Assembly: GCF_023159225.1 (NCBI RefSeq)
Contig: NC_063172.1
Coordinates: 34,580,832 to 34,644,831, forward strand
Reading direction: 5' to 3'
DNA: 64,000 nt
Source: Perognathus longimembris pacificus
Lineage: Eukaryota; Chordata; Mammalia; Rodentia; Heteromyidae
Shown: positions 20,056-32,359 of the stretch, in pieces
Layout: the number at the start of each line of letters is the position of its first letter
Position numbering within the stretch: position 1 is the first letter of the stretch
Position numbers and translations under genes: made by a program
The notes under the pieces: model-generated
Told to the model about the DNA's origin: nothing
Database searches by the model: none
The model's input: only the letters and a program-made list of their open reading frames with translations

Positions 20056-22376
20056 TTTTCTATTATTTTTAGAAAGCCTCTATCCCTTTAACTATTTTGT
20101 TGTCCTTCCTTGAATTTTCTCTGCTAATGTCCCATTTTTTGAAGGTGTAGTGAGAAGTCTACATTTGGTTATTTGATGCTGTGGCTTTGTACAAAGCACA
20201 GACAGAGTTTGATGTATGCAAGAATCCTGTTCATACGCTTGGTATTATTTGTTGAAAGTCATGCCATCAATTTAACTATTGAATCCTAAACACATATAAT
20301 ATTCAATCTCTTAAACCCATGTTTTATTTCTAGTGTTTCCACTATTCCTTATGAAAAGAGGATTGCAGTTGTTATCTATCTCATAACGTTATATGGAGAA
20401 AATCTTATACATCATATAGAAAACATTGATGAGTCCCCTGGATTATGGAATACCTTCAATAAAAAGTAAGTAATAGTGAAATGTTGAATGTTATTAGCAA
20501 AGTAACATTTTAAAAACCCTCTTAGAAAATCTGCATCTGATCTTTTGCTTGAGTGATTTGATCTTGGATTGTATCTTTGGAAAGGGGAAGATTTTAATGC
20601 ATGAAGTATCTTCATATAAAAGTAATAAGTATTTTGTTTGTTAGCAGATATTTACTTGATTGAAAACATGGCACATGATAAAAAAAATGAAGATTGGACG
20701 TCATGAATTCCTAACAAATAGGAATCTCAAAGAATAGAAATAGAGAGACAGCTAGTCAAAGATCACTCAAGAAGTTGGCATGGTCCTTAATTATTACTGT
20801 TGCCGTTGGTTTTTCAATTTCTTCCATAATATAAAAATTGTCCTTTAGTCATGGTGTAGTCTTTCTTGGAATCCTCATTTTAATTCTGCAACATTTATAT
20901 TCCAGGAGTAACAGCAAATCTGCTGATTACTTATGAAAGCAGGGGAAAAAACATTTGCAATTACAGTCAAAATTAAAGTTATTTTCTAATCTTCTCATCT
21001 TTTTTAAGGAATGAGAAAACTTTAAATATGGTCAACGTAGCACATTTTAAGTGTCAAACTTACTGAATTTTTCTACGCCAATTGAATAATAATTTTCTGT
21101 AAAAAAAAAACATTGCACATTCTACAGATTTTTCATCATTCGCCCTGTTTAATGTAAGTTGGAAAATTCTTCTTGTGTAAGTACCGTTGCATAATGCTGT
21201 ATGCTGAGCTATTAAGATATATTTAGTAATTCCATTAGAACTGCACCATCGAGCAGGGCAGAGCATATGGAAAGAAGTTGGTGAAAAACTGATTAAACAT
21301 TTATATCAAGTACATTTTGATTTAACTCACATAAATAATTCATTTTTATGTTTTCTTTCTTTCAAAATAAACCTTTTTGACACCTGCTGTGCTAAAAATA
21401 ATGCTAGCATGGTTGTAATAAAGAAAGTCTTAAAGCTTGCAGCAATGACATCATCTGGTACCCAGGCAGATACTAAATTATCAGCACACAAGTGGAGAAA
21501 AGTGAGACTTGGCATTATTTATTATTTATTTAGTGCCTCAAAAATATGCCATGCTTACTGGCAAGTAAAGCACCTGGTGGAATTTGAATATGAATTTGTC
21601 TTAAGCAAAGATCACAATTAAAGGGCTTACAAAGGTACAAATATGTATGAGAGAACCATAAAAATACTGAATACCAATGATTTTCCTTGAGCATGAAAGA
21701 AATAAGTGAATAGGCTAAAGCAATGACCCTGGGAGATAGCAACATCCTTTTACAGTGGGAAAGGAAAGAGACAGTAAGATGTGTGTAGCTATATATGGTC
21801 TAGCATCAACCTAGAGCAGCAGTTCCCATCATAGTACATAAATAAATATCAGTGGAAACACAGAAGATATTAAGTATTAGGAGATTCAGAGACATGGTTT
21901 TAAATAACATCAAATCATCTAAATACTGTTTCCTTTAATCCTTTCCCAATCTAGTAGTAAATCTAAGAGACAGAGAGTTTTTTCCTGGATAGTGCTATAT
22001 TGGATAATATCACTTAATTAATAAGCTACTGAAGAAAATGTTATTTATCCATGTACAGCATTATATAAAAATCTCTTTCAAAACATTTTGGCAAAAACAA
22101 GAATCTATTCAAGAAATTTCATTTATGTAAATAAGAGCAGATGACATTACTCAACTCAAAATAGGTTAAGGTTAGGCACAGGTGACTGGTAGTAGCTAGT
22201 TCTATCAAAAAGGAAATTTAAAGATACATACAGAGAAGTATTTCTCAGGTTTTCCCTTATTGTAGGCCAAGCATACATAATAGAAGCAGTGGATAGCATG
22301 ACAGATTCCTAAAGCTACCTCTACCTACACTAGCAACAGTGCTGTAACTGATAATACAGTTGGAGCTCCCATTAAA

Positions 22377-22377
<1 letters not shown>
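20056..22377. other. Unrecognised, repeat-poor unique segment
   Basis: About 2.3 kb of AT-rich DNA with no SINE, LTR or L1 that I can recognise. Part of it (about 20,760-21,660) has mixed composition rather than simple AT runs. Confidence 0.45.

Positions 22378-22417
<40 letters not shown>
22378..22417. repeat. (CA)20 microsatellite
   Basis: Uninterrupted CA repeat of 40 bp. Confidence 0.97.
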
Positions 22418-22418
<1 letters not shown>

Positions 22419-22502
22419 ACATTGATATTAGGAGAGAATAGGAGAGAATGTCTTTCATTTGGTACTTGCAAACTTGGATAGCCATGGCTTAACCAACTAT
22501 TT

Positions 22503-22715
22503 TTGTTTGTTTGTTTGTTTGTTTGTTGGCCAGTCCTGGTCCTTGAACTCTGGGCCTGAGCACTGGCTTCTTTTTGCTCAAGGCTAGTACTCTGCCACTT
22601 GAGCCACAGAGCCACTTCCGGCCCTTTTCTACATATATGGTGCTGAGGAGTCAAACCCAGGGCTTCATGTATACGAGGCAAGCACTCTTGCCACTAGGCC
22701 ATATTCCCAGCCCTG
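22503..22715 (-). mobile_element. Dimeric ID-headed SINE (older subfamily) with (AAAC)n tail
   Basis: On the + strand it starts with a GTTT-repeat tail, then 'ggccagtcctggtccttgaa', 'tttttgctcaaggctagtac' and 'catattcccagccc'. TTAACCAACTATTT flanks it exactly at 22,489-22,502 and 22,716-22,729. The tail has drifted from poly(A) to AAAC units. Confidence 0.95.
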
Positions 22716-22729
22716 TTAACCAACTATTT

Positions 22730-23342
22730 GTATGATGTAATTTTGTTGTGACATTCAGAAAGGGAAAACTTGTCCTTCATAAATTAAGCACTCGTAAATT
22801 TTCCAAAATAAAATTTAGGATAGCCCTCATGTTTATTGAAGCACGGTGTTGGCACACATTTTTCTGGAATAATGATGTTGGTTCGGTTGGAAAAAAAGTT
22901 CAAGCTTAGGTTCAAGGAAGCAATGCAGGTAATGTCCTCTCTGCTTATAGATGTAAAACAAGTGGAAATGTTACCAGGGAAGAGTGAGTTTATTCTGAGA
23001 AGTGATTAACTTTGAACACAGAAATATTAGCTTCAATTCTTATTTATAGTAAGTCTGTTTTGTGACTGTGAAATTATTTTTACTCTCATTACACGGTGAC
23101 AAAGACTGTTACTATTATCCTATGCATTTGAGGATGGAGTTGTCATCCGGGTTTCCCTGTAAAATTTTCATAGGGTGTGAAAAAAATGTTTCCCACGTCA
23201 GCTAAATTCTTCTTCCAAAGTGCTCTGTGAACTGTAAACTCTGTTTATGCAGTAGACAGGGGAAGACAATAGTTTGCTAAACCATTTAAATAAGGGAAGT
23301 ATAATTTCTGCATTATTTTCAAATTAAAGTTTCACATGGTTT
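22730..23342. other. Unrecognised unique sequence
   Basis: No recognised repeat or exon. Confidence 0.4.
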
Positions 23343-23355
23343 AAAAAGTACAAAA

Positions 23356-24504
23356 ATGGAGGGAATGCAGAGAAAGAGGAACCCTACTGCACTGCTGGTG
23401 GGAATGTAAACTAGTACAATTCTGGAGAGCAGTCTGGAGGTTCCTCAAAAAACTCAGCATAGATATAACCTATGATCCAGCCATACCACTCCTAGGCATC
23501 TATCCTTAGCAACAGGATCCAGGATAAGAGGAGGATACCTATGCCCTCATGTTCATCCCTGCATTGTTCACAATAGCCAAGATATGGAAACAACCCAGAT
23601 GCCCCACTACAGATGAATGGATCCAAACAATGCAGTACCTGTACACAATGGAATTATACACAACTATTAGAAATGGTAAAAATAATGGCATTTACAGGAA
23701 AATGGACAGGACTAGAACAAATCATGTGGAGTGAGACAAGCCTAGAACAGAGAGACAAATAGCGCATGACTCCCTGATACGTGGTTGTTAGAAGGAAATA
23801 ACAAAGAGTCATGACAAAGAAAACAGAACCCAAGGTACCAATTCACAGTGAGACCAAAAAAGGTCAGTCCTGGGAGAAAGTCACTGAAAAGTAAAACCCA
23901 AACACTAACTCATATGTACATAAATTAATATTCAGAATGAAAAGAACTTCAAAAATAGGGAAGCAAAGGACTTCTTCTTAATTAGTGTTAAAGTATTTAT
24001 AGGACCTGATATTCTTTACTTCACATACGGTGTATACATGTGCATGTCTGAGGGAAGCTGGGAAGAGGGCACAGAATGAGTGGAAAATGGGTGAAAAAGT
24101 ACAGTAGGAGGGGCCAACAGCTGCAATGGACACTGATGAGAGCAAACTAAGCAACTCAAGGGCAGCGGGGGAGGGAGGAATGAGAGAAAAAGAAGGAACA
24201 GATTACACTAAGCAAAAGGAAAGGATATACCTATCACCCAACCTGGAAGGAATTGTTTTAAATGTTAATAATCATAAAGTTCATAAGCATTGTAGACTAA
24301 AATGACAATGTCCATCAAGAGGAAGATTTTTAAAAAATATGAAAGCAAGTGGGGGAGCGTTGAGTGGGTGGGAAGGCGGGAGAAAAATGAGGAAGGGGGT
24401 AACCTGTATGGCAAGAAATGTATATGCAGTCACTACCTTAAGTATGTAACTGTAACCCCTCTTTACATTATCTTGACAATAATAAAAATTATAACTAAAT
24501 AAAT
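23356..24504 (+). mobile_element. 5'-truncated L1 (ORF2 C-terminus plus 3' UTR) with TSD
   Basis: It begins within ORF2 ('aggaaccctactgcactgct', 'tgatccagccataccactcc'), includes the coding-like stretch 'cattgttcacaatagccaag', and ends with a 3' UTR ('tatgtaactgtaacccctct', 'tatcttgacaataataaaaa'). AAAAAGTACAAAA flanks it at 23,343-23,355 and 24,505-24,517. Stops and frameshifts show that it is dead. Confidence 0.92.
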
Positions 24505-24585
24505 AAAAAGTACAAAACCCAATGTCCATTATCTAGTATTCATGACCATCATTCATCCAAATGTCTACTTTTAAAATATTTGTTT

Positions 24586-24692
24586 TGATCAGGTGCTGGA
24601 GGCTCAGGCCTGTCATCCTAGCTACTCAGGAGGCTGAGATCTCAGGATCACAATATGAAGCCAACCCTGAGCAGGAAAGTCTTTCCTGCAAA
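24586..24692 (+). mobile_element. B1-type head of a composite SINE
   Basis: 'gctggaggctcaggcctgtc', 'atcctagctactcaggaggc', 'tgagatctcaggatcacaat' and 'gagcaggaaagtctttcctg' match the 7SL-derived head found on the composite SINEs at 19.35 and 54.7 kb. The expected 3' module is missing next to it. Confidence 0.8.
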
Positions 24693-25077
24693 AAGCCATA
24701 AGCAAGCATTCATGGGAAGAACAAATCTCACAATATGGAAAACTGGCAGAATGTATTTTGTAGGTCCGTTTAAATGGAAAAATATGAGATGGGATCTCCT
24801 CCACAACTATGTCCTCATCAATGTTTCTGCAAACACAAAACCACCATCAGGGACAAAAACTTGCCACTGTGCTTTCTATTAAGAGTTGCTTTTCATCCTG
24901 TAAGTGGAGGAAATACCCAATCCAAGATGACAAATTCTTCTAAGTTATATCTTTATAGTTATCTTTGTAGTCATTTAGGCACCATCAGGTTCTTGTATGT
25001 AAAATTCCATGTAACATTTCTGGACCAGATAAAAAAAATGAAGATTGAAAGAATGTTCATTGTTTAAAAAAAAAGTA

Positions 25078-25182
25078 TGAAGTAGAGCTGTGGCTAAAGT
25101 ATTAGAGCAATAGTCTTAAACAAAAATGCCCATGAACAAAACCTAGGTTCTGAGTTCAAGTCCCAAGACTGACACAAAAAAA
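25078..25182 (+). mobile_element. Isolated tRNA-like 3' module of a composite SINE
   Basis: 'gtagagctgtggctaaagta', 'ttagagcaatagtcttaaac', 'ctgagttcaagtcccaagac' followed by an A tail. It could be a truncated copy, or the 3' part of the SINE whose head is at 24,586 if about 385 bp was inserted between them. Confidence 0.7.
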
Positions 25183-25974
25183 GAGATGGTTTTAATTTTT
25201 TTGCTATAAAATTTCAGATAATGTCTCATCCATGAATATCAAGAAATATAAATATTGTAGCAGAATAGAAAATTTCAGGCAAAGAGTATAAACAGATTAT
25301 TTTCATCAGAAGTGAAATGTAAATTTTTGTTCCTGTCACTGATGTATGAGTATGTGTTTACTTCAAACTTTATCTTCACAGAGAATTATGCCTTGCTTAA
25401 TCTCTTAGTTAAATAAGAAATGCTCTTTTTATTTACATGCTCAAATATGACCAGTAAACAAGCAACTAAATATTATGCATTCATTAGTGCTACATGTGAA
25501 TTGAACCTGGAGAGTACAATGAGATGAGGCAGAAGCCATGTGCCAACTACTACTTCTATTCTTTTAGGTTATAATTGTTTACATAATGCTTTCATTTGCA
25601 ATATAAAATGAAAGCTCAAGGTGACTTTTTTTCTTTGATAAATAAAATTGTAGAAAAAAAACACCTAAAATGGGCATTCTGTATTAGTTATCAGTAAGTT
25701 AGTGGGCTTACACTATCTTCAGGTCTCTACTCCAGCTATTGGTGTTTATACAATAGAATTATTCTGTTTTCATTAGATTAAGGAATTAATCACACTCACA
25801 CCCTCCAAAAAATAATTGTTTCTTAGTACTTTTATTTCCTCTGTAATTTTGACATCAACTATGTACATCTTTCCACTCTTTCAAAACCCTAATTAACCTG
25901 TGACTTTTCAACAATGGTTTATTTAAAAAAAACAAACCTTGACTACTTCTATCTTAATAAACTCATTAACTTAC
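25183..25974. other. Unrecognised AT-rich sequence
   Basis: Nothing recognised. Confidence 0.4.
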
Positions 25975-26110
25975 TTAATAAACATTCATTATATACCTAC
26001 TATATACCAGAATTATGGTAGTCATATTACTGTGATAGCAACAAGTAAGAAGGATGAAGTTCCAGACATTGTATTCTTTCAGCTCTGTAGAGTGGACACA
26101 TATTTACTAA
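25975..26110 (+). repeat. Ancient interspersed repeat fragment (family uncertain)
   Basis: 'taataaacattcattatata', 'cctactatataccagaatta' and 'gaagttccagacattgtatt' resemble the widespread ancient repeat with the words TTATTGAGCACCTACTATGTG and CCAGGCACTG. Family not assigned. Confidence 0.4.
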
Positions 26111-26657
26111 CTGTATAAGTGTTTATAGAAGTTTCATTGACTCAAGTGCCCTAAAGGTGAAGGATGCAGTACAATCTATCAGAGGGCACCCATGGTGATG
26201 ACAGTGGTGGCTTTGATGGTAGGAAGACAGAAAGGATGAAGCCAGATGTGGAGGCTGTTTGGATTAAAAGGAATGAATGAAGTAATGTTGAAACAAGAAA
26301 AGCAATGGATTTTGTTAGTCTTTCTGTAATATGAGCATTCAAATAAATATTTGCTTTGAAACAGAATTATGCATGAGGTAGGATCATCTGATTTTCTTTT
26401 TATTAATAACATTCAAAGAGTGTACTAGTTTTTAACTGTAAATTATTTTTCATGTATCAAGTATTTGGGCACTATGCACCTACATAGGCAAGCATGCATT
26501 TGTGCACACACACCCAAGCACACACTAATTACTCTTTAAGACTCTGGTCAAGTATAAGGATATCTATCTTTAAATTCACACAGATCTTAGTTTCAGAATG
26601 TTTTCTCTGGGTTGGAGGTCCCACTGAACTTTAATCCACATTCTTTTCAAAGGATAA
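26111..26657. other. Unrecognised unique sequence
   Basis: No recognised element before the L1 5' end. Confidence 0.4.
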
Positions 26658-28870
26658 ATGGTGAGTGGAGGAGCAGCAGAGCTCAAGCTAAGCTCCCTCC
26701 GACATCCCAATTTTACCACTCCAGAGAAACTTTTACTCCTAGAAAGACAGCCCAAGTAAGTCATAACAGTATAGGGATTCTGGCCAGGAAGGAAAAACCG
26801 ACTTTGCTGGCCTGAAAATGCAGATTTGAGCTCTGGGCAGCATCCTGCCACCATGCCAGTACCTGCGCCAGCACAGCACCCGACATTCTGTGTACCTAAA
26901 GTACACAATGGTGACCAGGAAGAAATCCTCCAGATGGTGACAGATAGACGTGGATCACAGGCTGAGCACCGACAGGCTGAAATCACAGAGGAAGCGTGAG
27001 TACCCTATTACAGACATTCTCACTCACGCCCACAGAGCAGCTTCTGGAAGCTAGCCCTTCCCCCACTGCCAGAGCAAAGCGCCATCTTTGACACTGGCAT
27101 AGGGTCAGACCAGACTGGAAGTAAAGTGGGGCCTAGGGAAAGCAAGGACAAAGGGGACATCTTTGAAAAGGGCCAGAGGGACTGACCAGTGAGAGTCAGC
27201 TCCGCCCAGGGGAATGACCCCTGTCCAGGTGGGAGGCACATCCTGGGTTGTGGCACACACACTCAGGTGAACTCAGGCAGAGGTGCCACACCTGCCATCC
27301 CCTCAGAAGCTGCGGCTGCGGACTCCCTAGCAGCCAGAATTTCTAAACTCAAACCGAAAGCCGCAAGCAGCTACCTGCTGCACGAAACAACCAGACAGGA
27401 GAGTAAACAGTTCTTGAGACAGCTAAATGGTCTCATCATGGAGGAAAAACAATTCCCAGCCCAAAACGGAGCTGAATTCCACAGCCAGCTCCACCCAGAA
27501 GATCGCCCTACCCAGGAGGCACTCTCAGCCAGGTAAACCAGGCCAGAGGCACCCTGCCCTGCTGAGTCCACAGCCTACTCAGACCCAGGCATTAAAGGTA
27601 GTGGCCCTACAGCAGACCTGAGGGGCCATGGTCCCTGAGATTGCTCAGCAACCCCCATCTATGGAGGACACCCAAGGCCTACCTGCAAGCTGTGTGAACC
27701 ACAGAGCCACAGGATTTCACTATCAGGGGAGGAGCGTCAAAGCAGATCCACCCCCTGCAAACCGAAAGCAAGTCAAACCAGCCAAGCAGCAGGAAAATAG
27801 ACTGCAGACCATCGCAAGGAAACCAGAAACTGGAGAGAGCCCACCCAAACAAGGAAGACTCCATTTATTTAAAACATTTTTTAAACTTATTTTATTTTCT
27901 ATTTTTCATTTTTGAGATGTCATTTGTTTTTTGTATTCTGTTTTTATTTGTTTGTTTTATTGTTGTTGTTTTTTCTTTTTTTGTAATTTTTTGTTTTTTT
28001 TTTTTTGGCCAGTCCTGGGCCTTGGACTCAGGGCCTGAGCACTGTCCCTGGCTTCTTCCCGCTCAAGGCTAGCACTCTGCCACTTGAGCCACAGCGCCGC
28101 TTCTGGCCGTTTTCTGTATATGTGGTGCTGGGGAATCGAACCTAGGGCCTCGTGTATCCGAGGCAGGCACTCTTGCCACTAGGCTATATCCCCAGCCCTT
28201 TTTGTAATTTTTTTTGTATTTTGTGTTTGTTTTCCAGTATTTTTTCTTTGTTTCTCTCTTCACATTCTCTTTCTTTAAAATTACTTTCCCATGACTAACA
28301 CCTTCACTCTTTTCTGCTGACTCTCCATTGTCTATCATTTTAAACTAGTTCTTTGTACTGATTTTACTCTTCTCCACATTTCCACTTTACTGAAACTAAA
28401 CAAAAATGATCACCCCCCACCCTCATACATTTTACTCCATTCTCTTCACTACCCCTAACTTACCCTCCCAATTTACTTCCAGGACCTCCAGACTCCATTG
28501 ACGCCTGGTTATTGGATAGAGGGTATCACTGTTCAATCCAAGTGAATCAAAGGGGTTCATAGAGAAATCCAATCAGTCCAAAAAGAACTTAATATAAGAA
28601 CAAAAAATTGCTCATAAGGTTGTAACCGTAAATAAGTAACTACTGAATACAGGGCTCAGGGTTGGTTGTTATATTGAAATTGTATTCTTTATGGACACCA
28701 AATCTGATTTTATATACAAAAAAGAGAGGGAAGGTATGTGTATATAACTGGGAACGTCTAAGATTTACACAACAGTACTTGGTAAGTTCTGCTTTGGGTC
28801 TTAAATGGTTCTCACTGGTGCTTGTAGATTGGCATTCCCAATCCAAATAGGCAGAAGAAGCACAAGAAAC
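26658..28870 (+). promoter_or_regulatory. L1 5' region (5' UTR/internal promoter candidate)
   Basis: By position this is the 5' UTR of the L1, which in LINE-1 elements carries the internal promoter. 26,660-27,860 is GC-richer than the surroundings. 27,860-28,500 is T/C-rich and holds a SINE. There is no tandem monomer structure like that of mouse L1. Short frames inside (such as 27,189-27,536) lie in this leader and are not conserved as frames in the second copy. Confidence 0.6.
27993..28198 (-). mobile_element. Dimeric ID-headed SINE (younger subfamily) in the L1 5' region
   Basis: A T run then 'ggccagtcctgggccttgga', 'ggcttcttcccgctcaaggc', 'gccgcttctggccgttttct', 'gaatcgaacctagggcctcg' and 'ctatatccccagccc'. 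TTTTTGTAATTTTTT occurs on both sides (27,978-27,992 and 28,199-28,213), although its low complexity weakens the match. The element carries the 'gagcgggaagaag' variant. Confidence 0.93.
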
Positions 28871-29266
28871 ATGGCAGACAATGGAGTCTCATCTCACACT
28901 CAAAACAGGCAGGAATCAGAGCAGTCAATCAAAGACCTAGAAGAGAATCCTCAAAATGCTCTACAAAGTCTACTGATAAAAATGTTAAATGAAAAGTTTG
29001 ACTGTCTTCAGTCAACTATTCTAGAGCATGAGGAGGAGATGCAAAAATTAGTAGAGAATTTCATGGCCTCCACAAATAGAAAGATAAATGACCTTCAAGA
29101 GTCAAATGAAAAGATACCTACCCATCCAACAGATTTGAGAGATAGCACTCAGAACCACATTAATGAAGTAAAGAAGTCCATGCAGGACCTGAGAGAAAAT
29201 TATAGCAAAGACATGGAAATCATCAAGAAGACCAGTCAGAAGGAAAAGAGATTCGAAATCAAGTAG
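28871..29266 (+). pseudogene. L1 ORF1 N-terminal remnant
   Basis: The start ATG at 28,871 follows 'aagaagcacaagaaac', a typical L1 ORF1 leader. The translation begins MADNGVSSHTQNRQE and continues with charged, heptad-like sequence (LLIKMLNEKFDCLQ, MQKLVENFMASTNRKINDLQ, EVKKSMQDLRENYSKDME), which fits the coiled-coil trimerisation region of ORF1p, an RNA-binding chaperone. A stop follows FEIK at 29,264-29,266. Coiled-coil-like sequence continues in register until about 29,310 before the deletion. The RRM and C-terminal RNA-binding domains are absent, so it cannot make functional ORF1p. Confidence 0.85.
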
Positions 29267-29318
29267 TTAGCCTGTAGTCCAGACTGGAAGAAGCAGAGGA
29301 TCAAATTTCAGGAATGAA

Positions 29319-32300
29319 GATTCCCTAGACCAACTATACTTAACCAACATCTACAGAATAATACATCCAGCAACACCAGAATACACATTCTTTTCAGCAG
29401 CACATGGAACATTCTCAAAAATAGATCACATCTTAGGACACAAAGAAAATCTGTAAAAATTCAGAAGTATCAAAATCATTCCATGCATTCTCTCAGACCA
29501 CAATGGAATAAAATTAGAGCTCAACTCAAACAGCCACCACAGAAAATCCTACAATTCATGGAGACTAAAAAACACACTGTTGAACCATCAGTGGGTCATT
29601 GAAGAAATTAGAACAGAAATTCAAATGTTTATGGAATTCAACCAAGATGAGTACACAAAGTACCAGCTCTTTTAGGACACAGCAAAGGCAGTACTCAGAG
29701 GAAAATTTATATCTCTGAGTGCCTACACCAACAAACTGGAGAAACAGCAACTCAACAGCTTAAGGAAACACCTTAAGCTCCTTGAAAGACAACAACAAGC
29801 CAAACTCCAAATCAATAGAAGGAAGCAAATAATTAGTATCAAATCAGAATTAAATGACTTAGAGACAAAAAAACCATCGAAAGAATCAAGAAAACAAAGA
29901 GCTGGTTCTTTGAAAAAATTAACAAGATAGACAGACCCCTAGAAAACCTGACCAAAAAACAAAGGCAGCACAAAAAAGTAAAAAAGATCAGAGATGAAAC
30001 AGGTAACATCACCACAGAAACAACCAAAATTCAGAACACAATAAAGGACTGTTTTGCAAACGTTTATGCCAACAAATTCAAGAACTTGGAAGAAATGGAC
30101 TGTTTACTAGAAAAAATGATATCCCCAAACTCAACCATGAAGATTTATACCTTCTAAACAGACCCATATCCAGCATTGAAATAGAAACGGCAATAAGTGA
30201 TCTCCCATCCAAGCAAAGCCCAGGTCCAGATGGATTCACAGCAGAATTCTACAAGGCCTTCAAAACAGAATGCACACCAAGTTTTCTCAAACACTTCAAT
30301 GAAATTGAAAGAGAAAGTTCACTACCAAACACATTCTATGAAGCCAGTATAACCCTCATCCCAAAACCAGGCAGGGACTCATCATGGAAAGAGAACTATA
30401 GACCAATTTTCCTGATGAACATTGATGCAAAAATTCTCAAGAAAATTCTGGCCAATCAACTTCAACAGGTCATCAAAAAAAATCATACACCATGATCAAA
30501 CTGGATTCATCCCAGGTTTGCAAAGTTCGCTCAGTATATGCAAGTCAATTAATGTAAGCCACCACATCAACTGGAGCAAGGTAAAGAATCACATGGTTCT
30601 ATCTCTTGATGTAGAAAAGGCGTTTGATAAAATCCAGTACCCATTTATGATCAAAGCCCTGGAAAAATTGGGATTCCAGGGAACACTCCTTAATATAGTA
30701 AAGGCAGTTTATGACAAACCAACAGCAAGCATAATTCTAAATGGCAAAAAGCTAAAGCCATTCCCTTTAAAATCAGGAACAAGACAGGGATGTCTGTTCT
30801 CTCCCCTCCTCTTCAACATAGTACTAGAATTCCTAGCCAGAGAAATTAGGCAAGAAGAAAACATAAAGGGGATCCAAATAGGAAAAGAGAAATTAAACTT
30901 TCTCTCTTCGCTGATGACATGATTCTATACCTGAAGAACCCCATAGACTCTACTCCCAAGCTATGAGACCTGATCCAAAACTTTGGCAAAGTTGCAAGAT
31001 ATAAAATAAACCCTCAAAAATCAATGGCCTTTCTATATGCTAATAACCCGAAACTGAGGCTGAAATCAGGAAAACAAGTCCTTTTGCAATAGCCTCAAAA
31101 AAATAAAATACCTAGGAATTACCTTAACCAAACAAGTGAAAGACCTCTATGAGGAGAACTTTAAAAACATGAAAAATGAAATTAAGGCAGAACTAAGAAA
31201 ATCGAAAAACCTCCCATGCTCCTGGATTGGGAGGATTACTATAGTCAAAATGGCAATATTGCCAAAGGCTATCTACAAATTCAATCCAATACCCATTATC
31301 CCAATACCATTTTTTAATGAAATAGAGGAAGCAATCCAGAAATATATATGGAAAAATAGAAGACTGCATATAGCAAAAACAATCCTAACCAGAAAGAACA
31401 GGACTGGAGGAATTACAATACCAAACTTCAAACTGTATTATAAAGCTATAGTAATAAAAACAGCTCATTATTGGCACCAGAACAGGCCTGAAGACCAATG
31501 GAACAGAATGGAAGACCCAGAAGTGAACCCACAGAACTATGCCTACTTAATCTTTGATAAAGGAGCTAAAAAAATAGTCTGGAAGAAAGATAGTGTCTTT
31601 AACAAATGGTGCTGGCAAAACTGGTGCAACACATGCAAAAAACTAAAACTAGATCCTTATATATCACCCTTCACCAAAAATAATTCCAAATGGATCAAAG
31701 ACCTTGAAATTAGAACAGATACCCTGAAAATACTAAATGAAGGAGTAGGAGAATCACTTGGGCTCCTTGGCACAGGACGAAACTTCATTAACAAAGATCC
31801 AGAAATGCTACAAATTAAAAAAAGGATGGACAAATGGGACTGCATCAAACTGCAGATCTTCTGCACGGCAAAGGACATAGCTCGCAAGATCAACAGAAAG
31901 CCCAAATATTGGGAAAAGATCTTTACTGGCCATACAATGGACAAAGGCCTCATATCTAAAATATATGCAGAACTAAAAAATTTACATTCCTCCAAAACAA
32001 AACTGCAAAGAACCAATAGCCCCCTCTTCAAGTGGGCTAAAGACTTAAAAAGAGACTTCTCTGATGAGGAAATGAGAATGGCCAAGAGACATATGAAAAA
32101 GTGCTCTACATCACTGGCCATAAAAGAAATGCAAATCAAAACAATATTGAGGTTCCACCTCACCCCAGCAAGAATGTCCTTTATCAAGAAAACTAACAAT
32201 AACAATTGTTGGAGGGGATGTGGCCAAAAGGGAACCCTACTTCATTGTTGGTGGGAATGTAAACTGGTTCAGCCACTCTGGCAAGCAGTATGGAGATTCC

Positions 32301-32359
32301 TCAGAAGGCTAAACATAGAGCTCCCCTATGACCCAGCAGCCCCACTATTGGGCATCTAG
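29319..32359 (+). pseudogene. L1 ORF2 remnant (endonuclease end, RT, C-terminus)
   Basis: Encodes the L1 endonuclease/reverse transcriptase polyprotein in several frames. It enters at the C-terminal end of the endonuclease domain (EYTFFSAAHGTFSKIDHILG at about 29,380), so the EN catalytic N-terminus is lost. RT motifs are visible: GFIPG (about 30,500), [12 protein letters not shown] (about 30,600-30,635), [15 protein letters not shown] (about 30,774-30,818), and FADD, the catalytic YADD-type box, at 30,907-30,918. One frameshift lies at the A run near 30,474-30,482 and another just before FADD, so the RT is split between frames. The longest clean piece is 31,136-32,359, ending YDPAAPLLGI, the usual ORF2 C-terminus. 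Catalytically dead as it stands. Confidence 0.92.

Noticed and set aside
27189..27915. Plus-strand frames of 64-115 codons in GC-richer DNA
   Set aside because: They lie in the L1 5' region. The second copy at 63-64 kb does not keep the same frame boundaries.
31657..32205. 182-codon minus-strand open frame
   Set aside because: It is the antisense shadow of L1 ORF2 and its sequence is explained by the plus-strand coding.
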